From Tardiphaga sp. (GTDB lineage: Bacteria > Pseudomonadota > Alphaproteobacteria > Rhizobiales > Xanthobacteraceae): a DNA stretch of 64,000 nt. Within the stretch, counting starts at the first letter, position 1, and every line of letters starts with the position of its first letter. This document shows positions 7,963-16,901 of the stretch, piece by piece. The stretch lies in assembly GCA_030147505.1 (NCBI GenBank), contig JASBVG010000017.1:1-64000 (forward strand). The letters run 5' to 3'. Both the position numbers and the translations under genes were made by a program. The notes under the pieces are model-generated. The model did no database searches. It was not told the DNA's origin and worked only from the letters and a program-made list of their open reading frames with translations.

Positions 7963-8080
7963 TCAGGGCAGTGAAGCGCCTGTTTTGCTCCGCCTGCGCC
8001 ATACTGGGGGCAGCATGTTCAGAGACAAGGCGCCAATGTCCACAGAGCCTGCGAATCGGCAATCGAGGGCGGTACTGACG
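7963..8080. repeat. Left copy of diverged direct repeat flanking mer
   Basis: About 115 bp resembles 11429-11545 base by base in the same orientation, for example GCCAATGTCCACAGAGCC against GCCAATGCCCACGGAGGCC. Both are 3' ends of HPP genes. Divergence is appreciable, so this is not a fresh duplication. Confidence 0.65.
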
Positions 8081-8102
8081 AACGCTGCGATCACGCCGTA
8101 GT
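7963..8102 (-). pseudogene. Decayed 3' end of an HPP-family gene
   Basis: Read leftward, this stretch translates as VSTALDCRFAGSVDIGALSL, then NMLPPVWRRRSKTGASLP and stop. It aligns with the C-terminal end of the intact HPP gene at 11429 (IPAVDYRFAASVGIGTLTLT, then MLFLVWGRLRRMRLSPS). The remnant breaks off near 8102, where an in-frame stop and unrelated sequence lead into merR. It has no start and only the last 45 or so codons. It marks the left side of the mer cassette; the intact copy stands on the right side in the same orientation. Confidence 0.7.
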
Positions 8103-8126
8103 GTCAGCAGCCGTCCATATGCCAGT

Positions 8127-8534
8127 TCAACCGCCATGCAGCGCGTCAATCAACGGGCAGGACACATGGCCCTCATGCGCACAGCATTCGTTCACCAATT
8201 TTGACAGCGCCTGTTCCATCCGCATAAGGTCGTTCAGGCGGGTGCGAACATCGGCCAGCCGCAGTGCGGCAAGGTCGGCTGCTTCACTGCAATGGGTGCC
8301 GTCCTCCAGCTTCAGCAACTCCCCGATTTCATCGAGGCTGAATCCCAGCCGCTGCGCCGCCTTCACGAACTTCACCCGCGCCACGTCGGCGCTGCAGTAG
8401 CGTCGAATGCTGCCGTAGGGCCGGTTCGGCGTCGGCAGCAGCCCTTTGTGCTGATAGAAGCGGATCGTCTCCACGTTGACCCCGGCTGCCTTGGCGAAGG
8501 CGCCGATGGTCAGGCTTTCCAAGGTGTTTTCCAT
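8127..8534 (-). CDS. merR: Mercury-responsive regulator MerR
   Basis: The 135-residue regulator has an N-terminal winged helix-turn-helix ([20 protein letters not shown]) and a dimerisation helix. Cysteines at 82, 117 and 126 occupy the positions that bind Hg(II) in Tn501 MerR. It is divergent from merTPCA. The operator between them has the usual 19-bp spaced -35/-10 pair. It represses without mercury and activates by untwisting the promoter when Hg(II) is bound. Confidence 0.97.
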   Translation of the reverse strand: MENTLESLTIGAFAKAAGVNVETIRFYQHKGLLPTPNRPYGSIRRYCSADVARVKFVKAAQRLGFSLDEIGELLKLEDGTHCSEAADLAALRLADVRTRLNDLMRMEQALSKLVNECCAHEGHVSCPLIDALHGG

Positions 8535-8539
8535 TCCGC

Positions 8540-8570
8540 TTGACTCCGTAGTTGACTACGGAAGTAACGT
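8540..8570 (+). promoter_or_regulatory. mer operator-promoter
   Basis: TTGACT (8540-8545), a 19-bp spacer, and TAACGT (8565-8570). The 7-bp dyad TCCGTAG/CTACGGA (8545-8551 and 8556-8562) fills the spacer and is the MerR site. The over-long spacer is the hallmark of MerR-activated promoters. The -35 box is 6 bases from the merR start codon. Confidence 0.93.
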
Positions 8571-8605
8571 TACTCCAACGAGCAAATCCTCGAAAGGAGA
8601 ACCTG

Positions 8606-8956
8606 ATGTCGGAATCGCAAGACGGGCGCGGCGCCCTCGCCGCCGGCGGGCTGGCCGCCATCCTCGCTTCGACCTGCTGCCTGGGGCCACTGGTTCTGGT
8701 CGCTCTGGGCTTCAGCGGTGCCTGGATCGGCAACTTGACCGCACTGGAACCGTATCGCCCGATCTTCATCGGCGCGGCGCTGGTGGCGTTGTTCTTCGCC
8801 TGGCGACACATCTACCGGCCGGCAACTGCCTGCAAGCCGGGCGAGGTGTGTGCGATCCCGCAGGTTCGCACCACCTACAAGCTGATTTTCTGGATCGTGG
8901 CAGCGCTCGTTCTGGTCGCGCTCGGATTTCCCTACGTGTTGCCTTTCTTCTATTGA
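8606..8956 (+). CDS. merT: Mercuric ion transporter MerT
   Basis: The 116-residue inner-membrane protein has three helices. The Cys-Cys pair 24-25 in the first helix (STCCLGP) and the pair at 76 and 82 in the cytoplasmic loop (ACKPGEVCA) are the Hg(II) relay residues. It takes mercury from MerP and passes it inward to MerA. ATG 8606 follows AAAGGAGAA; the longer frame from 8552 begins inside the operator. First gene of merTPCA. Confidence 0.96.
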   Translation: MSESQDGRGALAAGGLAAILASTCCLGPLVLVALGFSGAWIGNLTALEPYRPIFIGAALVALFFAWRHIYRPATACKPGEVCAIPQVRTTYKLIFWIVAALVLVALGFPYVLPFFY

Positions 8957-8969
8957 TCGGGAGTTCACC

Positions 8970-9245
8970 ATGAAAAAACTGCTTGCCTCCCTTGCGCTCG
9001 TTGCCGTCACCGTTCCAGTGTGGGCCGCTACCCAGACCGTCACGCTGGCCGTGCCCGGCATGACCTGCGCCGCTTGCCCGATCACCGTCAAGAAGGCGCT
9101 CTCCAAGGTCGAGGGCGTCAGCCAAGTCGATGTGACCTTCGAGAAGCGCGAAGCGGTCGTCACCTTTGATGATGCCAAGGCCAGCGTCCAGAAGCTGACC
9201 AAAGCCACCGAAGACGCGGGCTATCCGTCCAGCGTCAAGCGCTAA
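8970..9245 (+). CDS. merP: Periplasmic mercury-binding protein MerP
   Basis: The 91-residue protein has a signal peptide (cleaved around AA 19-20) and one heavy-metal-associated domain with GMTCAACP, cysteines 33 and 36, which bind Hg(II) in the periplasm. It ends DAGYPSSVKR as in Tn21/Tn501 MerP. It lies 13 bp after merT. Confidence 0.96.
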   Translation: MKKLLASLALVAVTVPVWAATQTVTLAVPGMTCAACPITVKKALSKVEGVSQVDVTFEKREAVVTFDDAKASVQKLTKATEDAGYPSSVKR

Positions 9246-9260
9246 ACCGGGAGCGATGCC

Positions 9261-11403
<2,143 letters not shown>

Positions 11404-11428
11404 CAAAAGCTAAGAAGGTTGCGCCCCC

Positions 11429-12391
11429 TCAGGACGGTGAAAGGCGCATCCTTCTCAGCCTGCCCCATACGAGGAACAGCATGGTCAGAGTTAAGGTGCC
11501 AATGCCCACGGAGGCCGCGAATCGGTAATCGACGGCTGGGATGATAAACGGCAGCAGGCCCACGGCGAGCGCCGGCGGCACGTGCAGATCGAATAATCGC
11601 AAGATTAGGATGCCGCATGCCGCGCTGGAGATCACCGCCAGCGGGGCGCCCCCGAACGTCGTGACCAGTGCAACCCCGATCAATGCGCTCAGGGTACACG
11701 CGACCGGCAGCAGCAGCGGCTTCTTGACCCAAGGGCAAACGTCCGCATGGGCAAACATTTCAAAGCCGATCACGATAAGCGGCGGGAACAGGATCAACCG
11801 CCAACCCGTGGCTTCGGCCAGAATCGCCGTGCCTACCAGAAACACCAGAAAGAACGGGAGCCACGAGTAGGTGCTTGGAGTTTCCTCGGTAACGTCATCG
11901 GCCACATCGGAGGCGGTTCGCACCGGCGGTAGCGGGACGAAGCGAGGCCAGACAAGGGAGATCGCGGCGAGCAATATCAGGCCGACCAGCAACGATGCCG
12001 GGTAGTACCAGCTTGTGATGTTGAGTGAGATTGGCAGCACGCCCGCCGAAATGGCCGGGGCAATCGATGACTTCAATATGCGGATGATGAGCATCGCGGC
12101 TGCGGTCGCCAGCAGGATCGGCACGATCCCGCTGCCCATGCTTCGGGCGAAGATCGTGCCTACCAGCCCGGTAAGAAGCGGTGTGAGAACCAGCATCCCC
12201 GGCGCTTTGGCCCAGGTGCCGTGCGGTCGCTTGATGATGTCATGGGCCAGGGCGCCTAGTTCGGGAAAAAGAATGTAGTGAACATGCGTGGCCGCCGCGA
12301 TCCACGCGATGACACCCATGTAGAGCGCCGTCAGCAACTCCCCAAAGAATCCCCACGGCAGCGACGATCGCCGTATACCAAACAATCTCAT
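11429..12391 (-). CDS. HPP-family integral membrane protein
   Basis: This is a membrane protein of about 320 residues with two similar halves of hydrophobic helices. Segments such as HVHYILFPELGALAHDI and GWRLILFPPLIVIGFEMFAH show the internal repeat typical of HPP proteins. Some HPP proteins are implicated in nitrite transport in plastids; the bacterial role is unclear. Start codons lie at 12409 and at 12391 (second methionine, GMRLFGIRR), and I cannot choose firmly. It is probably the last gene of the leftward P4 gene set. Its 3' end is duplicated as a remnant at 7963-8102. Confidence 0.78.
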   Translation of the reverse strand: MRLFGIRRSSLPWGFFGELLTALYMGVIAWIAAATHVHYILFPELGALAHDIIKRPHGTWAKAPGMLVLTPLLTGLVGTIFARSMGSGIVPILLATAAAMLIIRILKSSIAPAISAGVLPISLNITSWYYPASLLVGLILLAAISLVWPRFVPLPPVRTASDVADDVTEETPSTYSWLPFFLVFLVGTAILAEATGWRLILFPPLIVIGFEMFAHADVCPWVKKPLLLPVACTLSALIGVALVTTFGGAPLAVISSAACGILILRLFDLHVPPALAVGLLPFIIPAVDYRFAASVGIGTLTLTMLFLVWGRLRRMRLSPS

Positions 12392-12470
12392 GCCTTCCAT
12401 CCACGACATCCATTTTCTTGAAGGCCCACCTCGGGCAAGTGATGGTTGACTCCAAGGTGGGGCGCCGTAC

Positions 12471-13043
12471 TTATTTCGTCCCTATCGGCAGAGCGTAGGA
12501 CGCAAAGGCCGCGTCCACGGGTGTGTCGAACAGGTGATTGGTGTAGTTCGAGATCGTCTTGACGGCGATGGCGAGCACCACCTGTAGAGCCTGCTGCTCG
12601 CTGTAGCCCGCGTCGGTGAAGGTCTGCAAACTCGCCTGCGACGGATTGCCCCGCGTCTGCACCATGTCCTTGACGAAGGCGGTAAGGGCGTGCAGCTTCG
12701 GGTCATCCATCGGCGTGCCCTCACGGATTGCCTGGAGCGCCTGCGGCGGCACCTTCGATACCTTCTCGGCGATCATGCTGTGAGCGGCCACGCAGTAGTG
12801 GCAGCCGTTTTCCCGACTGATGACCAGCAGCACGACTTCCTGCTCGGCCGGCGTGAAGCCGGATTCCTTGCGGAACCAGTCATACCCATGGAGGTAGGTC
12901 GAGAGCGCGCCAGGGGCGTGGGCCATTTCTCCATACATGTTGGGAACAAATCCCTGCTTCCTGCGCGTGTTACTCAGGAACTCGCGGCTCCTTTCAGGGG
13001 CGGTGTCTTCGGTAAGAAGAGGCAGTGTCAGCTTGGCGTTCAT
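12471..13043 (-). CDS. AhpD-like carboxymuconolactone decarboxylase-family peroxidase
   Basis: The 190-residue alpha-helical protein has the AhpD-type dithiol ENGCHYCVAAHS (Cys 81 and 84, with the downstream His). This pair serves peroxide reduction or thiol exchange in the family. Its start codon overlaps the stop of the YiiX-like gene (ATGA, 13040-13043), so the two are coupled. It is placed with thioredoxin and CcdA, which fits a thiol-redox function. Confidence 0.88.
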   Translation of the reverse strand: MNAKLTLPLLTEDTAPERSREFLSNTRRKQGFVPNMYGEMAHAPGALSTYLHGYDWFRKESGFTPAEQEVVLLVISRENGCHYCVAAHSMIAEKVSKVPPQALQAIREGTPMDDPKLHALTAFVKDMVQTRGNPSQASLQTFTDAGYSEQQALQVVLAIAVKTISNYTNHLFDTPVDAAFASYALPIGTK

Positions 13044-13804
13044 GGAGTGCTCCTAAGTGGAAATATTCCGGCTTCCAGATTGGGTTTGATGATGGCGAAG
13101 TTGGGCGAGACGTCGAAGTCGCGCGGGGCGAACAGGCTGTGGTGCCGCACATGAAGAATCTCGGCCACACAGCCGGGGCACATCGGGTCCTGCGACGGCA
13201 CGGTCTCGATCAGCGGCAGGATCGGATAGCGAATCGACTGGAAAGCTTGGGCGATCAGCGTCGAGCAGATGGCGCGGGTGGGGTCGCCGCTGCCCAGGCC
13301 GAGCATGCGACGGCGCCAACGCACCGGCACCGGCGGCGTGGGCAACAGATATCGGGCCAGGTCGATCACGTTCTTCAAGTCGTACTGATGGCCCAGCCGA
13401 GCCACCGCCGTGCCGACCAGGGTGTCAATCTCGGCAGCGGTCAGGCCCACGGGCCGGCACACTCGGGTATGCAGATCGGCGAACTCGGCCACGCTGACCA
13501 GACGCACGCCTTCGCGTAGATCGGCTTCAAGAAAGCAACGGGGCCGCCCTTCGGCATCGGTCGGCCTGCCGGCCGTGCCGACAAACAGTGCCGCGTGCGA
13601 CCAGGTGGATTGGGTCAGGTACTTGATGGCCACGCTGACCCGGCTCTGACCTTCGACCAGCAGCACGTCGCCGGGCTGCAGGCACGCCATGAGAAGGTCT
13701 GGATCGGTCGGCGGGGCCACGCTATGCACATGGTGGGGCCGACTGAGGTAGCGGCTCAGTCCTTCTCCACAGCGGCGCGCGATGCTGTCCAAGATGTTTC
13801 CCAC
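13040..13804 (-). CDS. YiiX/YebB-like NlpC/P60-fold protein
   Basis: A 254-residue protein of the permuted papain (YiiX) group. LQPGDVLLVEG, STWSHAALFVG (candidate His) and AICSTLIAQAFQSI (candidate nucleophile Cys) match the expected catalytic elements. Such proteins are putative amidases or lipid-linked hydrolases. A CPGC motif follows (PMCPGCVAEIL). It starts 46 bp after the CcdA gene and overlaps the AhpD-like gene by 4 bp. Confidence 0.8.
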   Translation of the reverse strand: MGNILDSIARRCGEGLSRYLSRPHHVHSVAPPTDPDLLMACLQPGDVLLVEGQSRVSVAIKYLTQSTWSHAALFVGTAGRPTDAEGRPRCFLEADLREGVRLVSVAEFADLHTRVCRPVGLTAAEIDTLVGTAVARLGHQYDLKNVIDLARYLLPTPPVPVRWRRRMLGLGSGDPTRAICSTLIAQAFQSIRYPILPLIETVPSQDPMCPGCVAEILHVRHHSLFAPRDFDVSPNFAIIKPNLEAGIFPLRSTP

Positions 13805-13850
13805 GGCGTCACCCTGTCGAAACGAAGGTGAAATTCGGGCGCGGCATGGC

Positions 13851-14579
13851 TCAGAACCTCGTCGTCAGTTGTGTGAGCCAGGCCGGTGAATGTTCCACAA
13901 GCCATGCTTCCATCGGCTTGTCGGCGCCTGTCAGGATCAGGGCGGCCAGGGCAAGCATGATCGCGCCCAACAGGACTTTCCCGGCCTTGCCGGCGTGCAG
14001 GAGCTTGGATCGCGTGCGGCCGATCGCGCTGCGCGACACATAGGCCAGTGCAACCAGGGGCAATGCCGCGCCGATACCGAACACCGCCATCATCGAGCCT
14101 GCTTGCGCCAGGTTCGTACCCTGGCTGGCCAGAACGATGGCCGCGCCAAGCGTCGGCCCCACGCAGGGACTCCAGACCAGCCCCAGCACTAGGCCCACCA
14201 CGAACTGCCCCGTCAGCCCGTCCAGTTGGACACGCGCAAGCAGGTCGTTCCCGGCATTGCCGATGCCGGCCGTCAGCGACGCAAACAGCTGCTGGAGGGC
14301 GCTGGACATGAGCACCACGCCTAACAGTCCCAGGACGGCCGCGCCCACGCCCCGGAAGATCGTTGTGTCGATGCCGAGCGAGGCGCCTGCCCAGGCCAGC
14401 GCCGTGCCGACAATGGCATAGGACAGAGCGAGGCCGCCCGCCAGGGCCAACGGCGCGTGCCGATGGGCGTTGACCGCCGAGCCAATCAGGATCGGTACGA
14501 TGGGCAGGACGCAAGGCGACAGCGTGGAAAGCACCCCCGCGAGCAGTCCGAGGCCGTAGGAACCGAGGCCGAGCGTCAT
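13851..14579 (-). CDS. CcdA/DsbD-type transmembrane thiol electron carrier
   Basis: The 242-residue membrane protein has six or more helices and the two cysteines of the family, LSPCVLP (Cys 23) and WSPCVGP (Cys 139). It passes reducing equivalents from cytoplasmic thioredoxin to periplasmic thiol proteins. The start overlaps the stop of the thioredoxin-like gene by one base, and the pair probably works together. The frame stays open far upstream through that gene, but ATG 14579 begins the conserved protein. Confidence 0.9.
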   Translation of the reverse strand: MTLGLGSYGLGLLAGVLSTLSPCVLPIVPILIGSAVNAHRHAPLALAGGLALSYAIVGTALAWAGASLGIDTTIFRGVGAAVLGLLGVVLMSSALQQLFASLTAGIGNAGNDLLARVQLDGLTGQFVVGLVLGLVWSPCVGPTLGAAIVLASQGTNLAQAGSMMAVFGIGAALPLVALAYVSRSAIGRTRSKLLHAGKAGKVLLGAIMLALAALILTGADKPMEAWLVEHSPAWLTQLTTRF

Positions 14580-14965
14580 CAGCGCGTGGTCTTCTGAATC
14601 AGGCCCTCGATGCCGGCCTCGGTGGTGTCGCCCACGGAGCGGGCCACTTCCTGGGTGCCTTTGAAGCCTACCAGCGTACTTTGCATGCTGACCTTGAAGG
14701 CCCGGACGGTGCTCTTTTCGCTGTCGAAGTCCACGGTCAGCAAGGTCACGTCCTTGTAGGCGGGCTGCTTCATTAGGGTTTCCAAGATCGGCTTCTGCGC
14801 CTTGCAGGTCGGGCACCACGTCGCGCTGACGTCCACTACCACGGGCTGGCCAGCCTGCGTCAGACGGTCGAACTCGGCTTGGCTGAACGGTTTGATCTCC
14901 CCGGCGCTGGCGATGCTGGCGAACGTGGCAAGAGCGAGAAAGGCGGCGGTCATACGTAGTTTCAT
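14579..14965 (-). CDS. Periplasmic thioredoxin-like protein
   Basis: The 128-residue protein has a signal peptide (to about residue 21, ASAG) and a thioredoxin fold with WCPTC (Cys 51 and 54). It should reduce disulfides or oxidised thiols outside the cytoplasm, with electrons from the adjoining CcdA. First gene of the leftward set; the ECF-type promoter P4 stands 86 bases upstream. Confidence 0.9.
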   Translation of the reverse strand: MKLRMTAAFLALATFASIASAGEIKPFSQAEFDRLTQAGQPVVVDVSATWCPTCKAQKPILETLMKQPAYKDVTLLTVDFDSEKSTVRAFKVSMQSTLVGFKGTQEVARSVGDTTEAGIEGLIQKTTR

Positions 14966-15048
14966 GGGCGTAATCCTGAATAAGGGGAGAACCGCCCAAG
15001 GCGATGACTCGCGCGGGCGAACACGGTCGCCAAGAGTGACGGCCTCTT

Positions 15049-15080
15049 CCTAAGAGGCGGGGAGTCGTCAAGATGGTTCG
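15049..15080 (-). promoter_or_regulatory. ECF-type promoter P4 (thioredoxin-ccdA gene set)
   Basis: On the minus strand: CGAACCA (15080-15074), 15 bases, GCCTCTTA (15058-15051), then GG. The same boxes and spacing as P1-P3 occur here in opposite orientation, facing the thioredoxin gene 86 bases away. The start region also forms a short dyad GCCTCTT/AAGAGGC (15042-15058). Confidence 0.65.
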
Positions 15081-15162
15081 CATCCGAGCGAAAAAAATCT
15101 GCGAGGCCGCACTGCGGAATCTGTCCCCGCTTTTGGCAGGGCCAGCTTTTTTGCACATGCGG

Positions 15163-15196
15163 CGAACCGTTTTGGCGGTTGCGCCCCTCTTATTGG
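15163..15196 (+). promoter_or_regulatory. ECF-type promoter P3
   Basis: CGAACCG (15163-15169), 15 bases, CCCTCTTA (15185-15192), then TTGG. It is divergent from P4 and 96 bases before the small membrane protein at 15288. It has the same spacing as the other three sites. Confidence 0.65.
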
Positions 15197-15287
15197 CAGG
15201 AGGGAGTAGTGCGGCCGCCCAAGGGGGGCGTCCTCAGCATCTCTCAGTTCTTCCCGTCGCACCGTTCCCAGGTGATAGGAGCGCATC

Positions 15288-15500
15288 ATGTATTGCAGCA
15301 CTTCTGTTAAAGCGCAATTGGTTCGTGGCGCATTGGCCGTGACATCCATTGCGGGCGCCATCGTTTTAACCCCTAACTTTTGGCCTGCGGCAGGGCTATT
15401 TGGTTTGGCCATCTATCTTATGCGCGGGTGTCCCGCCTGCTGGCTCGCGGGACTAATGGAAGCCATTCGGGTTCGCAACGAGCGCAAGTCGCTGCTGTAG
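15288..15500 (+). CDS. Small two-helix membrane protein with a CPAC motif (YgaP/DUF2892-like)
   Basis: Seventy residues with two hydrophobic segments and RGCPACWLAGL (Cys 48 and 51) after the second. It resembles the membrane part of YgaP (DUF2892), where a similar motif follows the helix pair. It sits under promoter P3. The dithiol recalls the CPVC protein at 3828, so two proteins of this island carry a CPxC in a small membrane protein. ATG 15288 follows GATAGGAGCGCATC. Confidence 0.75.
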   Translation: MYCSTSVKAQLVRGALAVTSIAGAIVLTPNFWPAAGLFGLAIYLMRGCPACWLAGLMEAIRVRNERKSLL

Positions 15501-15514
15501 CTCGATCCACGAAC

Positions 15515-16420
15515 ATGGAGCTACGTCATCTACGATGCTTTCTTGCGGTTGCGGAGGAACTCCACTTCGCTCGTGCCGCCGAACGACTGCACATTGACCA
15601 GTCGCCGCTATCCCGTACCATCAAGGAACTAGAGGAAGAACTTAGCGCACGCCTTTTCGTTCGCACCACCCGCAGCACGCAATTGACCCGCGCTGGCCGA
15701 CTACTCTTGGAGCACGTGCCGCGCATCTTCGCTGCATTGGAGCAAGCGCGCGATAGCGTCAAATCCGCTGCCAACGGCTTTCACGGTCAGTTGCGCATCG
15801 CCTTGTCCGATGGTGTGACGCCTTCGCGCTTGCCGGCCTTGCTGGCACGATGCCGTGAAGAAGATCCCGAAGTAGAGATACGGCTGTTTGAAGTGCCACT
15901 AGCCCAGCAGATCAAGGGTCTTCACGATGACCTATACGATGCTGGATTTTCGATGGCAGATGACGTGGGTGATGGCATCTTGGTTGCTCCCGCCTGGGAA
16001 GATGAATTGATGCTGGCGGTGCCGGCACGCCATCCGGTGCTGGCCTATAAGCGCGTTCCGTTGGAAGAAGTATTGCGCCATCCGCTGGTTCTGGGCGATC
16101 CAGCCGTATGCGAGGGCCATGCACGGCAGGTCGAACGTATCCTGCGCAAACATGAACAAGAGCCGTTGATCGTCCAGCACGTCGCCAGCTTCGATCTGAT
16201 GATGACACTCGTTTCTGCTGGAATTGCATTGGGGTTGGCCGGCACGGCGCACATCACAGGCAGCCGCGAGCCTGGCGTCATAGGTCGGCCGTTAGCGGGA
16301 CAACCACCGATGTTGACAACCTATCTACTTCGCCGCGACATGGAGCCATGCGAGATGTTGACTCGCTTCATTGAACGAGTTGCTTGCCTCGATTCAACAG
16401 ATGACATTGGCACTGCCTAA
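15515..16420 (+). CDS. traR: LysR-family regulator, TraR-like
   Basis: The 301-residue regulator has an N-terminal LysR helix-turn-helix (LRCFLAVAEELHFARAAERL, then SPLSRTIKELEEEL) and a substrate-binding domain from about residue 90. Tn4371-family ICEs have a LysR gene called traR just before traG, and this gene is in that place, so it probably controls transfer genes. ATG 15515 begins MELRHLRCF, the usual LysR start. Base composition is lower in GC than the trb genes. Confidence 0.85.
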   Translation: MELRHLRCFLAVAEELHFARAAERLHIDQSPLSRTIKELEEELSARLFVRTTRSTQLTRAGRLLLEHVPRIFAALEQARDSVKSAANGFHGQLRIALSDGVTPSRLPALLARCREEDPEVEIRLFEVPLAQQIKGLHDDLYDAGFSMADDVGDGILVAPAWEDELMLAVPARHPVLAYKRVPLEEVLRHPLVLGDPAVCEGHARQVERILRKHEQEPLIVQHVASFDLMMTLVSAGIALGLAGTAHITGSREPGVIGRPLAGQPPMLTTYLLRRDMEPCEMLTRFIERVACLDSTDDIGTA

Positions 16421-16453
16421 GATTTCCAGAACTGCGATGAAAGGACTGGAGCC

Positions 16454-16684
16454 ATGAACAAATTGCTACCGCTGCTGATGATCGCCGCCGCATTGGCGGC
16501 ATGCGGTCAATCCCAACCTTCGGAAACTGTGGACTACCTTGTGGCCCATCCTGAGCGCATCAAGGAACTCCAGCGCCAATGCAAGGAGGATCGCGCGAAG
16601 GTCGGCGACGAACTCTGCGTGCGCGCGGCCGAAGCCGCCAATCGGCGCTTCTTCGGTGATCGACCCGAGCAGAAATCCAAGTAG
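16454..16684 (+). CDS. EexN-family entry-exclusion lipoprotein (first copy)
   Basis: Seventy-six residues; signal peptide with lipobox LAAC (Cys 17), then DYLVAHPERIKELQRQCKED and a second cysteine region ELCVRAAEAANRRFFG. This is the EexN/TrbK pattern. Such lipoproteins stop redundant mating into a cell already holding the element. It lies between the LysR gene and traG. A second, diverged member is encoded at 24321 in the trb operon. Confidence 0.82.
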   Translation: MNKLLPLLMIAAALAACGQSQPSETVDYLVAHPERIKELQRQCKEDRAKVGDELCVRAAEAANRRFFGDRPEQKSK

Positions 16685-16901
16685 CGCCCCTCGCAGTCGC
16701 TACGCCGCGACAGAATTCGCGCCGTTACCTCATCACGCCGCAACGCGCTCGCGTTCGCGGCGTTTTTATTGTCTTCGCCCTTGCAAGAAATCTGGCCTTT
16801 TCAGCCTGAATTGCCGCCAGAACGGCCTTTGACCGACCTGCGCACGCGCCTTGATCCTCAGTGCTGCGGCACCTCCGTGTGCCGTGATTGGAGACAAGGT
16901 C

